Origin: Candidatus Hydrogenedentota bacterium
GTDB taxonomy: Bacteria > Hydrogenedentota > Hydrogenedentia > Hydrogenedentales > JAEUWI01
Reading direction: 5' to 3'
DNA: 64,000 bases
NCBI GenBank assembly: GCA_016791475.1
Contig: JAEUWI010000010.1
Location: 84,352 to 148,351, forward strand
Shown: piece by piece, positions 37,184 to 46,846 of the stretch
Layout: each line of letters begins with the position of its first letter
Numbering within the stretch: the stretch's first letter is position 1
The notes under the pieces: model-generated
Database searches by the model: none
What the model was told of the DNA's origin: nothing
What the model saw: only the letters and a program-made list of their open reading frames with translations
Program-made: the position numbers and the translations under genes

Positions 37184-39322
37184 TCACTTCGGCGGCTCAA
37201 TCTTCTCGGGGTTGTCGTAAAACTTCTCCAGCGTCTTCCACCACGGGGGCAGCTTGTCAACGGTGCAGCCGTAAGCGTTCACCAGCTTGTCCATACCCGC
37301 ACCGCCGAGACGGGGTTTTATGTTCAAGTACCGAAGGGCATTCTTCGTCGCCCACTGATCCCAGACTTTGGTGCGCTTGACTCGCTCCGCCTCGGGAAGC
37401 TGGCTGAATGTGGCCTTGTCCATCTTGCAGGCCTTTTCCACCAGTCGCCAGAAATCGGCTGGGCTGAGACTCGCCATTTCCGTCATGTACCAGTCCGTGC
37501 CGATCATGCACTTGTCGAAGAGCCGGCCCGCGCCCTTTCGCTGCTCCAGCGCATCCTGAAAGATCGGACCCACGATATCGTTGAAGGAAGAGCCGTTCCC
37601 CGTGATGAACGAGATATCGGTATAGACGTTGTCGTACTCCGTGACCAGCTTGGTGATCTTCGTACTCCAGTCATCGGGATAGGCCGCGGCCCACTTGTTC
37701 AGCCAGTCGTCCCACTCCGTCTTGGGGGCGAGTAGCGTATCCGCGGACTCCTGCGCAAAGTCGTCCTTAATCTTCTTGTCGTAGCGATTCCGCACCGCCC
37801 CCTTCTTGAAATAGTCTTTGAAACTGCGTTCACCCGTGGCGCCCGAAATCATCGGGTTCTTATGCAGCAGCAAGTCGCAATCCGCTTTCGCGGCATCGGA
37901 TTTCACATCATACCGGACGTAGGCGCCCAGCTTGGAGCCGAAGTGGGCAAAGCAAAGACGGAGCTTGGGATATTTCTTCAGAACCGGTTCCCAGCTATAC
38001 GGCGACGTGGTCAACTGGTCGTACAGGCAGTAATAGCCAAAACCGGTCAGTTCAAAGGTCAACTTCTCCAGGGAACGCTCTTTCTTGGAGCGGTTTCTCA
38101 CATACATGTCCGGCTGCGTCCAGTTGCTCGGAGGATATCCCGGAGGCGCCGCGTCGGAGGCGTCCTTCCGGTCTTCCGCCGTGGCTTCCGCCGTCATGCG
38201 CCATGGGAAGACCAGTGCGCCGTCCGGCGGGTGGCCCGTGGGGCTGGTATGGTTCAGAATGGGAATGTCGTTCGCCGTGACATAGGCGTAGAATTCGTCC
38301 AGCCGGTCATCAAGTATCTTGCCGGTCGCCTTGCCATGGAGCGCCGCATTGTTCGTAGGCATCCACCCGCAGCGGGCATACAACTTGACGCCCACGTAGG
38401 CCTGCGTGTCCATGGCCGCCTTCACAATATCGAGGCAATTAGGCCGTCGCGGGTCGTAGGGGCAGAAGGGCATGATCTGGCCGGGCCAGAGTGTGGCCAT
38501 CAGGTGGAGAATCTCCACCTGGTGGCGAAACATCGAGTCGTCCCGTGTGAAAAATCGATGATCCCGCTGCGTCTGTGCCGACTTTGAAAAATAGTAGATT
38601 CCGGTATCCGCCAGCTCCTCCTGCCGCGCCTTCGTCTCATTCATGCTGTTGCCCGAGCCCTTGACCTTGGCCGCCTTACTGGCCACTGAAGTGCCCAGCG
38701 GCGTATAGCCGAAATCCAGCAGCATCGGCGTAATGATGACCGGGTTGCCGATGTCCTGCCGCTCCGTGGCGTCTTGAAAGCTCTGCGTGCTGGTGATGAT
38801 CTTCTTGGCGACCCACGGATCGTCGAGGAAATTCCAGTGTCCCAGTTGCAGCGCCGGGTTCAGCCGCGACTTATACTGCTCTTCCTTCTTCTCGTAGTAC
38901 TCGTTCAGCGACTTCTGGAATGCCTCGCGCTTCTTCGGCGTCTTCAGATCGTTGCCGTGAAACAGGCCGTGTTGCTTGAAGTCCTTCAACGCCGCCTTCG
39001 TCTTGGAAAGGCTCACCCCGTGAATGTGGCAGTGAATATCCACAATCGGCAGCTTCGGCAAAGGCTCGTCCAGCGTGGACGCCGTCGTGCTCGCATCGCT
39101 CGTCGCTCGCGCCACCGACTGGGTCGTCCCCTCGCCCGTAGGATCGACGGGATTGTCGTCGCGCCGGACCGCGTCAATATCCAGCGGGCCGTCGATGAGT
39201 TTCTCCTGGAAAATTTCTTCAGGATCGTCGGGGTTCGTGAGATTGACCAGCTCTTCCGTCTCTTCAACGTTTGACGGTGGCGTTCCGGTATTCGTGTTCG
39301 GGCTGTTGGGGCCGCTATCCAT
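37184..39322 (-). CDS. Amidohydrolase-superfamily protein, candidate T6SS cargo enzyme
   Basis: The 712-residue protein has a disordered, acidic N-terminus (about 1-88) and then an amidohydrolase-like TIM-barrel pattern. I-V-D-I-H-C-H-I-H near residue 95 supplies the first metal-binding H-x-H, I-L-N-H-T near 355 and C-F-A-H-F-G near 453 could give further histidines, and M-I-G-T-D-W near 605 fits the terminal Asp. The closest recognisable pattern is amidohydrolase family 2 (Amidohydro_2), but at almost twice the usual length. There is no signal peptide. AAGAGAA precedes the ATG and the gene follows the LysM protein after 23 bases. Proximity to the T6SS suggests secreted cargo; substrate unknown. 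Confidence 0.72.
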   Translation of the reverse strand: MDSGPNSPNTNTGTPPSNVEETEELVNLTNPDDPEEIFQEKLIDGPLDIDAVRRDDNPVDPTGEGTTQSVARATSDASTTASTLDEPLPKLPIVDIHCHIHGVSLSKTKAALKDFKQHGLFHGNDLKTPKKREAFQKSLNEYYEKKEEQYKSRLNPALQLGHWNFLDDPWVAKKIITSTQSFQDATERQDIGNPVIITPMLLDFGYTPLGTSVASKAAKVKGSGNSMNETKARQEELADTGIYYFSKSAQTQRDHRFFTRDDSMFRHQVEILHLMATLWPGQIMPFCPYDPRRPNCLDIVKAAMDTQAYVGVKLYARCGWMPTNNAALHGKATGKILDDRLDEFYAYVTANDIPILNHTSPTGHPPDGALVFPWRMTAEATAEDRKDASDAAPPGYPPSNWTQPDMYVRNRSKKERSLEKLTFELTGFGYYCLYDQLTTSPYSWEPVLKKYPKLRLCFAHFGSKLGAYVRYDVKSDAAKADCDLLLHKNPMISGATGERSFKDYFKKGAVRNRYDKKIKDDFAQESADTLLAPKTEWDDWLNKWAAAYPDDWSTKITKLVTEYDNVYTDISFITGNGSSFNDIVGPIFQDALEQRKGAGRLFDKCMIGTDWYMTEMASLSPADFWRLVEKACKMDKATFSQLPEAERVKRTKVWDQWATKNALRYLNIKPRLGGAGMDKLVNAYGCTVDKLPPWWKTLEKFYDNPEKIEPPK

Positions 39323-39345
39323 CGGGGTTCTCTTTGCCTTCTTGG

Positions 39346-40014
39346 TTAGGAACGGTGGACTTCAACCAGTTTCTGCCGCGTCGTCTCGTCCGTTTCGCCC
39401 GTCTCCGGCAGCGCATTTTCCTTCTGGAACGCCCGAACCGCATCCTTATAGGCGAGCGTAAGTTCGTCGTCAATAAACCCGCCGTACATGCCGATATTCC
39501 GGAGGCGCTGCTTGACGCCCTTCACGGTCGCCACAGGCAGCGTGTGGCCGAGCTGGAGGGTATACATCTTTTCATCTTCGGGGGGGCCCACCCAGAGCTT
39601 GCCCTTCTTCGCGTTGCACGGGATATAGATGTCCACGAAACCCTGGCTGTCGGTTACGCCCTTCGACAGCTTGCCGTCGATATCCACCCGGTAGGATTCG
39701 TTCGCACGGGGCTCGCCATGCTTCAACAGACGCAAGTGCAACTTCGCGGGAACGCCCTTGCGCCGGAACCGGTAACTGGCGTTCGTCGCTTTTGATACCG
39801 TCTTCTTCGTGATCGGCTTGACCGTCACCCGGTCTCCAGGCAGCAGCACATTCGGATCCTTCCGGATCTCCTTCAGCGTCGCATTCGCCGGGTCGTCCCA
39901 GATCGTCTGCCAGAAATGGCCCGTGGCCTCGGCGATGGAAGACATGCAGTCGTCATCCTTCACCACGTAGTTGCCCGTGCCTACGGGCTTGGATGGATCG
40001 CCACCATTGCTCAT
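39346..40014 (-). CDS. LysM-like / Ig-like / peptidoglycan-binding protein, probable T6SS effector partner
   Basis: This has 222 residues in three parts. A LysM-like segment (about 15-68) has Y-V-V-K-D-D-D-C and L-L-P-G-D-R-V-T-V. A small Ig-like domain (about 85-155) has G-V-T-D-S-Q-G-F-V-D. A PG_binding_1 domain (about 160-218) has V-K-Q-R-L-R-N-I-G-M-Y and D-A-V-R-A-F-Q. It has no signal peptide. This LysM plus PG-binding layout is common next to T6SS effectors, and the middle domain resembles that of the vgrG-linked protein at 25771. It is the first gene of a minus-strand pair with the amidohydrolase. GAGGAAGG lies just before the ATG. Confidence 0.8.
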   Translation of the reverse strand: MSNGGDPSKPVGTGNYVVKDDDCMSSIAEATGHFWQTIWDDPANATLKEIRKDPNVLLPGDRVTVKPITKKTVSKATNASYRFRRKGVPAKLHLRLLKHGEPRANESYRVDIDGKLSKGVTDSQGFVDIYIPCNAKKGKLWVGPPEDEKMYTLQLGHTLPVATVKGVKQRLRNIGMYGGFIDDELTLAYKDAVRAFQKENALPETGETDETTRQKLVEVHRS

Positions 40015-40045
40015 GTAAATACCTTCCTCATTGCGACGCGCGCCA

Positions 40046-41362
40046 TCACCGCGCCTTCGAATCGGGCGCCATACCCAGGCGCCGCGTATTCAGCACCATG
40101 CCCCGAACCGCGGGATTGCTCGCCTGGTTCGAAGCGAAGGTCTCCACGAGGTGCCACTTCCCAAAGGCATCCATCACGCGATATTGAATCGTCTGCTCCG
40201 TCGGCAGCTCGCGCTGCGCACGGGCCAGGTAATCCTGAACCTTGATAATGTCGTCGGCATGTATTCCCTCATAAACGCTCTTGCCGATCATCTCCTTGTC
40301 CGTCAACCCGAAAAAAGCCTCGCAGGCTGGAGATACGTGAATATAGTGCTCCTGACGCGACAAAATCGCCATAAGGTCGAAGGCGTGAAGGACCAGGGCG
40401 TTGTGACGTTCCTCCGCCAGCAGCGCCGATTGTTCCCGCTCACCGCGCTTCACCGTTTCGGACTGGAGCTTCGCCTCTTTGATGGCGTTCTTCAATCCTG
40501 CCTGCTCCGCAAGCGCCGTATCCAATCGGAGTTGAGCGCGATGGAGACCGGCAAAGAAGAGGAAGGCCAGGCTCAGCAACAGCGCGATGGTAAGAACGCC
40601 CAGAAAAGTGGCTGTCCGCTGACGGTGCTCGAATTCGGCGCGTTCGTACAGCGTCACCAAATCGACCGCCCGTCCCGAGAGCGGGGCAGATGCAAGCTTG
40701 ACCAGCACCTCGTCCAGGGCCTTCTTCCGTGAGCGAATGGTCTCACCCTGCCGCACAAAGGCCGACAGGTGCGGCTTGAACGAGGCGCTGACCTCTTCGC
40801 CCGCCTCCGCCGCAAGGGACGAAAGCTCACTCGACAGTTGCGCCTCCACCGCCGCGCCGGGGTGATGGGCAAGCCGCGCCAGATTGCCCGCCGCGCGCGC
40901 CAACAGACCGTCGCCGTGTCCGCCCGCTTCGATACGTTCGTCCAGTGCCGCTTCGATCTTCTCCGGAAGGGCGTCCAGACTCACCTGCAGGGCGGCCAGA
41001 CCCGTCTTGAACTCCTCCACCAGCGCGAGCCGCTCGTTCACCATCACCGCAAGTTGAAGCCGGGCTTCATTGAATGCGGCATCCGAATTGAGATAGCGGG
41101 GGATGTTGTTCAGCGGACCCTCCGCGCGCCGCATCCCATGCACCGCCTCCTTGAGGCCGTCGAAATGGCTTCCCGCGCCAATCTCAAGATATTTCAGCTC
41201 GGCGTCCAAGCTTCGTTCCGCTTCAACAAAGTCCAGGAGCGATTGCTCGTAGGCGTGGCCGGCGGGCCGGGCCGCGGTCGCGAGGCCAAAGCCCACCACG
41301 CCCAGGATCAGTCCGATCAAAAGCAGGATCGCGCCGTGATTCAGGCAGAGTCGAAGCTTCAT
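40046..41362 (-). CDS. Membrane sensor: periplasmic helical domain plus cytoplasmic PAS
   Basis: The protein has 438 residues. Transmembrane segments lie at about 10-30 and 248-268 and bracket an all-helical periplasmic domain resembling DAHL-type ligand-binding regions. After a coiled coil, a PAS domain (about 320-430) has Y-I-H-V-S-P-A-C-E-A-F-F-G-L and the E-M-I-G-K-S-V-Y-E-G-I-H-A-D-D motif. No kinase, cyclase or other output domain follows, so signalling must pass to a partner protein. The ATG overlaps the stop of the peroxidase gene by four bases (ATGA), so the two are translated together. Confidence 0.78.
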   Translation of the reverse strand: MKLRLCLNHGAILLLIGLILGVVGFGLATAARPAGHAYEQSLLDFVEAERSLDAELKYLEIGAGSHFDGLKEAVHGMRRAEGPLNNIPRYLNSDAAFNEARLQLAVMVNERLALVEEFKTGLAALQVSLDALPEKIEAALDERIEAGGHGDGLLARAAGNLARLAHHPGAAVEAQLSSELSSLAAEAGEEVSASFKPHLSAFVRQGETIRSRKKALDEVLVKLASAPLSGRAVDLVTLYERAEFEHRQRTATFLGVLTIALLLSLAFLFFAGLHRAQLRLDTALAEQAGLKNAIKEAKLQSETVKRGEREQSALLAEERHNALVLHAFDLMAILSRQEHYIHVSPACEAFFGLTDKEMIGKSVYEGIHADDIIKVQDYLARAQRELPTEQTIQYRVMDAFGKWHLVETFASNQASNPAVRGMVLNTRRLGMAPDSKAR

Positions 41363-42381
41363 GGTTGGGACCCCGCGGTCGCATCGAGGAGCGCACTCCC
41401 GGTCAGCGACTCCAGGAACGCCACAATCGATTGTACTTCCTCATCCGATATCGACCTGCCGATCTGATGCTGGGCCATCGCGCGCACCGCATCCCCCAGG
41501 CCGGGTACCGATCCATCGTGAAAATAGGGCGAGGTCAGCGCCACGTTCCGCAGGCCGGGAACCTTGAACTGATAGCGGTGCGATTCATCGTTGGTCACAT
41601 TGAACCGCCCCAGGTCGCTGTTGTTGACCTGTGTCCGCGAGGAGAGATACGAACCGAAGGAGGCAAACAGATTACCGCCAACGCCCGCGCCCTGATGGCA
41701 CCGGACGCAGCCCAGTTCCTTGAAAGCTTCATAACCCCGCCGGGCTTCCTCTGTCAATTCGCCCCCCGCGAGCCAGCGGTCAAACGCGGAATTGGGCGTC
41801 GACAGACTGCGCACGTAACTCGCCAACGCATCCTCAACGGAGGATTCCACAAGGCCGGCCTCGGGATAAATCCGTTCGAAGCGGGCAACGTAGTCCGGAT
41901 TCTCGGCAAGTGCCGGAATGATGCTGTCCCAGGAGCCGTCCATGACGTTCTCCGAACGGATGGATGCCTGAATCACCGCTTCCAGACTTTGTGCCCGGCC
42001 ATTCCAGAAGTGAGCAAACTGGTGGGCGGCGTTAAACACCGTGGGGATGTCATAGGGCTCGGCATCGCCGGTCACGGCTCCGGTCGGCGGCCGGCCCGTG
42101 GTGCCACCCTTCTCCAAGGCGTGGCACGTGGCGCAACTCACCCGGCGCGATGCGCCCGAAAGGGCCGTTTCGTGGAAGAGTTGTCTGCCCAGTTCCAGTT
42201 TTTCCGGGGACACGCCGGGGGGCGCGGGAACGGGGAGAATCGGCTCGGCATGCCCCGCGCGCGCGGGCGGTGCTTCAGTACCGGCCTCTGACGCCTCACC
42301 GGGAGCGCTCTCGCGGCCGCACTGACAGCAGCAAAGGGCGATCAGCAACCCGCAACCGGCTCTTCGAATCGTACGCACCAT
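41359..42381 (-). CDS. Di-heme cytochrome c peroxidase-like lipoprotein
   Basis: From the ATG at 42381 this is 340 residues. A short leader ends in a Cys-rich segment (L-C-C-C-Q-C-G), probably a lipoprotein signal. Two c-type heme motifs, C-A-T-C-H near residue 83 and C-V-R-C-H near 223, fit the CCP/MauG family, as do the F-W-N-G-R-A block and the C-terminal Y-F-H-D-G-S motif. The family reduces H2O2 with electrons from small cytochromes in the periplasm, though some members oxidise other substrates. AGGGAAAGAG precedes the start. The frame stays open upstream to 43173, but that stretch is not protein-like. Confidence 0.88.
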   Translation of the reverse strand: MVRTIRRAGCGLLIALCCCQCGRESAPGEASEAGTEAPPARAGHAEPILPVPAPPGVSPEKLELGRQLFHETALSGASRRVSCATCHALEKGGTTGRPPTGAVTGDAEPYDIPTVFNAAHQFAHFWNGRAQSLEAVIQASIRSENVMDGSWDSIIPALAENPDYVARFERIYPEAGLVESSVEDALASYVRSLSTPNSAFDRWLAGGELTEEARRGYEAFKELGCVRCHQGAGVGGNLFASFGSYLSSRTQVNNSDLGRFNVTNDESHRYQFKVPGLRNVALTSPYFHDGSVPGLGDAVRAMAQHQIGRSISDEEVQSIVAFLESLTGSALLDATAGSQP

Positions 42382-42810
42382 GCTCTTTCCCTGGGTCCCT
42401 GCATTGGAAGTGCGCGCATGCCGCCGCGCCCGGGGTTGTCGGTTGAGTTTTGGAACCGAAATCCGGTGCCCAGTGTGCTTCCCGAACCGTTCAAACCAGA
42501 GATTAAGATACAGGGTTGACTGAAGAATTGCAAAGACTTCGCCGTGGTCGGCGCAACGCGTTTCGCCGCGTAAATCAACCGTGGGATTGCGGTTGACAAG
42601 CATGCTGGTGACAAGATAAGGTTCCCCTGAGCCGGTGTGCCCCAGCCCCCCTTTGGACCGCTTCAACAGCCGATTCCCATGGGCGCGCGGCCCTCCACCC
42701 GATGCAAGAGCCGGTGGAGGGGAGGGCGGGCCGGACCAGGCGAGTGAAACACGTTGCGGTACAACGATCGAGGGCCACAGGCCGGGTCCTGAATTCCGAA
42801 AGGGAAGGTA
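42382..42810. promoter_or_regulatory. Divergent intergenic region between the peroxidase and PKD genes
   Basis: These 429 bases contain no convincing gene. On the plus strand TTGACA (42593-42598), a 16-base spacer and GATAAG (42615-42620, 4/6) form a reasonable promoter for the PKD lipoprotein, about 190 bases before its start. I see no equally good promoter for the peroxidase operon on the minus strand. Confidence 0.4.
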
Positions 42811-45800
42811 ATGCGCGAGAAACTGGTAGCCGGGGTTATCTGTCTGGCCCTGTCCGTGACGCTGATGGGCTGTCCCCTCTTCGAGAGCCCCGAATCGGCG
42901 TTCACCGCGACCCCCACCGAAGGTAACGCGCCCCTCACCGTTCTCTTTGTCGATCAATCCCAGCCCGGCTCCACCGATCTCACCAACTGGCTCTGGGATT
43001 TCGGCGACGGACTCAGCAGCACCGCGCAGAATCCCAGCCACGTCTACAGCGCGCCCGGCGTCTACCGCGTCACCCTCACCGTCACCAGCCGCCTGGGAAA
43101 TGATACCGAAACCAAGATCGACTATATCACCGTTCGAAAACTGCCCGAAGCCGACTTTACCGCCTCCCCACAAGCCGGCGAAGGACCGCTGCAGGTAACC
43201 TTTACCGACGCCTCCATCGCGGGCGCCGCACCCATTACGCTATACGAGTGGGACTTCGGCGACGGCAATACCAGTGAAGACGTAAACCCCGTTCACATCT
43301 ACGAAGATCCCGGCACCTATACTGTCAAACTCAAAGTTACCACCGCGATTGGCGATAACACCGAGACCAAGGCCAATCTCATCAACGTGCAGGAGCGGGC
43401 CACCGCCTCTTTCACGGCATCCCCACGCGCGGGTGCCTCGCCCCTGGCCGTGCAATTCACGGACACCTCCGATCCCGGCTCTTCACCGATTACCCAGTGG
43501 TTCTGGGACTTTGGCGATGGCACCTCGGACACCCGTCAAAATCCCCAGCACACCTACACCGCCGCGGGCGCTTATACCGTATCGCTTTCCGTCACCACCG
43601 CCGTCGGCCAGAGCCCCATCGCCTCCCAGTTAAACTTTATCGAGGTCGAGGAACTGCCCAGGGCAAATTTCAGCGCTTCGCCCACTTCAGGGCCAGCGCC
43701 CCTCAACGTCAACTTTACCGATCTCTCCTCCGGCGGTTCTGACGTGATCACCGAATGGCTCTGGGATTTCGGCGACAGCACGAGCAGCACCCTGCCCAGC
43801 CCCAGTCACCGATATGCCAGCGACGGCGTCTACGACGTATCCCTCACCGTGACCACCTCCTCCGGAAAATCCCACACGCTGACCAAGGCAGGGTTCATCA
43901 CCGCTCAGCAATCGCCCGATGCCGCCTTCAGCGCAACGCCTCGCAATGGCGAGGCGCCCCTGACTGTGCAGTTCACCGATCTGAGTGACCCTGGCTCGGC
44001 ACCGATCACCAGTTGGCAATGGGACTTCGGCGATGGCAGCACCAGCGTCGATCGCAATCCCTTCCACTCATACACCCGGCCTGGACGCTACACCGTGACC
44101 CTCGGTGTCTCCACCGCGGTGGGCAGCGACACCGCCACGCAGGTGAATTACATCACCGTGGAGCAAAAGCCCGTCGCCGCCTTCACCGCGACGCCCACGA
44201 GCGGGGCCGCCCCCTTGACCATCGTCTTTGCCGATCAGTCCACACCGGGCTCCTCCGAGATAACCACCTGGGCCTGGGACTTTGGCGACGGCACAAGCAG
44301 TTCCCAGCAGAATCCGTCCAAGACCTACGCCCAGCCCGGCGTGTATACGGTTAAACTGACCGTAACCTCCGCCGCAGGCACCGGCACCATAACCAAGGCC
44401 AACCACATCACCGTCCGCCAGTTGCCGTCCACCGACTTCACATCAAACGTCACCACCGGCTCCGCGCCCTTGACCGTGCTCTTCGCGGACGAGAGCACCA
44501 GCGGTAGCGAGGCCCTCACCGGATGGCAGTGGGACTTTGGCGACGGCACCACGAGCGGCCTCCAGAACCCGAGCAAGGTCTACGCAACCCCGGGCATCTA
44601 CACCGTGTCTCTGACCGCCTCCTCCAGTGTTGGCAGCGATACCGAGACCAAGTCCGCCTACCTTACGGTTCGACCCGCGGTCAACTTCACCGCCACGCCC
44701 ACCACCGGCGCGGGAAGTCTCTCCGTTTCCTTCGCAGATACGACACCCCTCGGCGCGTTGAATGTTACCTCCCGTTCCTGGAACTTTGGCGACGGCGCCG
44801 CCGCCAGCACCGAGGCCAGTCCCGTACACATTTACAGCGAGCCCGGCATCTACGATGTGACCCTCACCCTCCAGACCAGTCTCGACGGTCAGGCCGATAC
44901 CCGGACCAAGTCGGGCCTGATTATCGTTCGTCCCCAACCCGCCTTCAGCGCCAATGTCCTGCAGGGCGACGGCACCCTGCAAGTCAATTTTACGGACGAG
45001 ACCGAATTGGGCTCCCTCGACGCCATCGGCGTCCTCTGGAACTTCGGCGACGGCACCACCAGCCAGACCGCCAATCCGTCCCATACCTACACCGAACCGG
45101 GCACCTACACCGTTAGCCTCACCGTGACGACCGCGGCCGGCTCGCAGACCGCGACCCAGTCCAATCTCATCGTGGTGCGTCCCATACCGGCCTTCTCCGC
45201 GAATCTTACCGCCGGACCGCCGACCCTGACGACCGCGTTCACGAACCTCACCGAACTGGGTGGCCTGACCATAACTGGTCGCCTCTGGGACTTCGGCGAT
45301 GGCACCACCAGCGAAGCCGCAAGTCCGATTCACGCCTATACCGAGCCTGGAAACTACGATGTCACGCTCACGCTGACGACCAGTCAAGGCGTGGTGACCA
45401 CCACCGTCGCCGACTATATTCAGGTCGCGCCCGTCGTCGCCTTCACCTCCGATGTCAGCAGCGGCGCAGCGCCACTTTCGGTCCAGTTCACCGATGCGAC
45501 CGACCCCGGTTCCCTGACCATAACCGGGTATTCCTGGGACTTCGGCGATGGCACGGCGACCTCAACCGACCAGAATCCATTCCATACGTACACCACCGGC
45601 GGCAGTTTTGATGTGAGCCTGACCGTGACCACGGCCCAGGGCAACAGGACCTTCGTCGATCAGGACGCCATCGTCGTCACGCCGATCATTAAGATCCTGG
45701 CCAGCGTCGTGGATGGTAAGGGCGGTGAAAACGGCGCGGTTAGCTTCCTCGATGCAACCGATGTGGGCGACGCGACCGTGCTCGGTCGCCGCTGGAGCTT

Positions 45801-46815
45801 CGGTGATGGCTCGGAGAGCAGCGAGGAAGCAAACCCTGTCCACGTCTATCGCGCGCCGGGTACCTATGACGTCGGCCTGGATCTCCTCACCACCCTGGGC
45901 TCCCTTTCCGGTACCGTGGAAAGCCTCGTGGAAGTGCCACCCGTGCCGACCTTCACCGTCGACCAATCCGAGGGGATCGCTCCACTCACCCTGTCCTTCA
46001 CCGATACCACGGAAATGGGGACCTTGTCGCTCCTTGGAAGGACTTGGAATTACGGTGATGGGACCTCGGACAGTACCGGTGCTCACACCTACCAGGGGCC
46101 CGGTACCTACGAAGTAACCCTGCAAATCGCCACGGAACTGGGCTCCGCCCGCAGTAACCCCACCACCATCAAGGTCGGCATCAACCCCCTGGCGGCCTGG
46201 TTCGACGGTCGCGAAAACGAAACGGGCCATGCCTGGATCCCCGTCTCCGGCGGCTATATGCTCGTGGGCACCGCGTCCACCGGTGAAGAAAATGGGCTCG
46301 ATGTGGTTCTCGTCGCCACCGACGGAGAAGCACAGGCGCTGCCCGGATGGCCCCGCTATATTGGTGGCGCGGGCGACCAGCAGGGTTTCAGCCTGGCGGC
46401 GACCCGGGACGGCGGCTATGTCATCGCAGGCGAAACCATCCCGGAGGGCGGACAGGATGCCAACGCCATGTTGCTCAAGGTCGACGGCGACGGCCAACTG
46501 CTCTGGAACCGCGAATTCGGTGGCCCGGGCGACGACCGCGCGAATGCTGTTATTGAGTTGCGTTCGGGCCGACTCGTTATCGCGGGCGCGAGCAGTTCCC
46601 CAGGATCCAACGGCGGCTTCGACGCCCTCGTGGTTAACACGGACGCCGCTGGCGAGAATGCGCTCCTCACGTGGCATGGCGCTCCACAAGATGAAGAGGC
46701 CGTTGCTGTCGAGGAGCGTTCCGATGGAATCTTGCTTGTTAGCGTCGAATCCGGCGGAAAGACCGAGGGGCTTGGCTACCAGCTACGACTCAATCCGGAC
46801 CTCAGCGTGCCATGA
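42811..46815 (+). CDS. Surface lipoprotein with 13 PKD domains and a propeller-like C-terminus
   Basis: The protein has 1334 residues. A leader ends in L-M-G-C with Cys21 as the lipidation site. Thirteen tandem PKD domains of about 85 residues follow (about 30-1135); most carry W-D/N-F-G-D-G, and H-x-Y then G-x-Y-x-V-x-L. The last about 200 residues contain G-G-A-G-D-Q-Q-G, D-G-G-Y-V-I-A-G-E-T and G-G-P-G-D-D blocks, repeats usually seen in beta-propeller-like secreted proteins. PKD arrays act as spacers or binding modules at the cell surface. GGAAGG precedes the ATG. The next gene, also exported, follows after 31 bases. Confidence 0.9.
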   Translation: MREKLVAGVICLALSVTLMGCPLFESPESAFTATPTEGNAPLTVLFVDQSQPGSTDLTNWLWDFGDGLSSTAQNPSHVYSAPGVYRVTLTVTSRLGNDTETKIDYITVRKLPEADFTASPQAGEGPLQVTFTDASIAGAAPITLYEWDFGDGNTSEDVNPVHIYEDPGTYTVKLKVTTAIGDNTETKANLINVQERATASFTASPRAGASPLAVQFTDTSDPGSSPITQWFWDFGDGTSDTRQNPQHTYTAAGAYTVSLSVTTAVGQSPIASQLNFIEVEELPRANFSASPTSGPAPLNVNFTDLSSGGSDVITEWLWDFGDSTSSTLPSPSHRYASDGVYDVSLTVTTSSGKSHTLTKAGFITAQQSPDAAFSATPRNGEAPLTVQFTDLSDPGSAPITSWQWDFGDGSTSVDRNPFHSYTRPGRYTVTLGVSTAVGSDTATQVNYITVEQKPVAAFTATPTSGAAPLTIVFADQSTPGSSEITTWAWDFGDGTSSSQQNPSKTYAQPGVYTVKLTVTSAAGTGTITKANHITVRQLPSTDFTSNVTTGSAPLTVLFADESTSGSEALTGWQWDFGDGTTSGLQNPSKVYATPGIYTVSLTASSSVGSDTETKSAYLTVRPAVNFTATPTTGAGSLSVSFADTTPLGALNVTSRSWNFGDGAAASTEASPVHIYSEPGIYDVTLTLQTSLDGQADTRTKSGLIIVRPQPAFSANVLQGDGTLQVNFTDETELGSLDAIGVLWNFGDGTTSQTANPSHTYTEPGTYTVSLTVTTAAGSQTATQSNLIVVRPIPAFSANLTAGPPTLTTAFTNLTELGGLTITGRLWDFGDGTTSEAASPIHAYTEPGNYDVTLTLTTSQGVVTTTVADYIQVAPVVAFTSDVSSGAAPLSVQFTDATDPGSLTITGYSWDFGDGTATSTDQNPFHTYTTGGSFDVSLTVTTAQGNRTFVDQDAIVVTPIIKILASVVDGKGGENGAVSFLDATDVGDATVLGRRWSFGDGSESSEEANPVHVYRAPGTYDVGLDLLTTLGSLSGTVESLVEVPPVPTFTVDQSEGIAPLTLSFTDTTEMGTLSLLGRTWNYGDGTSDSTGAHTYQGPGTYEVTLQIATELGSARSNPTTIKVGINPLAAWFDGRENETGHAWIPVSGGYMLVGTASTGEENGLDVVLVATDGEAQALPGWPRYIGGAGDQQGFSLAATRDGGYVIAGETIPEGGQDANAMLLKVDGDGQLLWNREFGGPGDDRANAVIELRSGRLVIAGASSSPGSNGGFDALVVNTDAAGENALLTWHGAPQDEEAVAVEERSDGILLVSVESGGKTEGLGYQLRLNPDLSVP

Positions 46816-46846
46816 ATCACGCCCACCAAACCTGAGCAGGCGATAA

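Noticed and set aside
42382-43173. N-terminal extension of the peroxidase gene
   Set aside because: The open frame overlaps the start of the divergent PKD gene and is not protein-like; the ATG at 42381 begins a lipoprotein leader.
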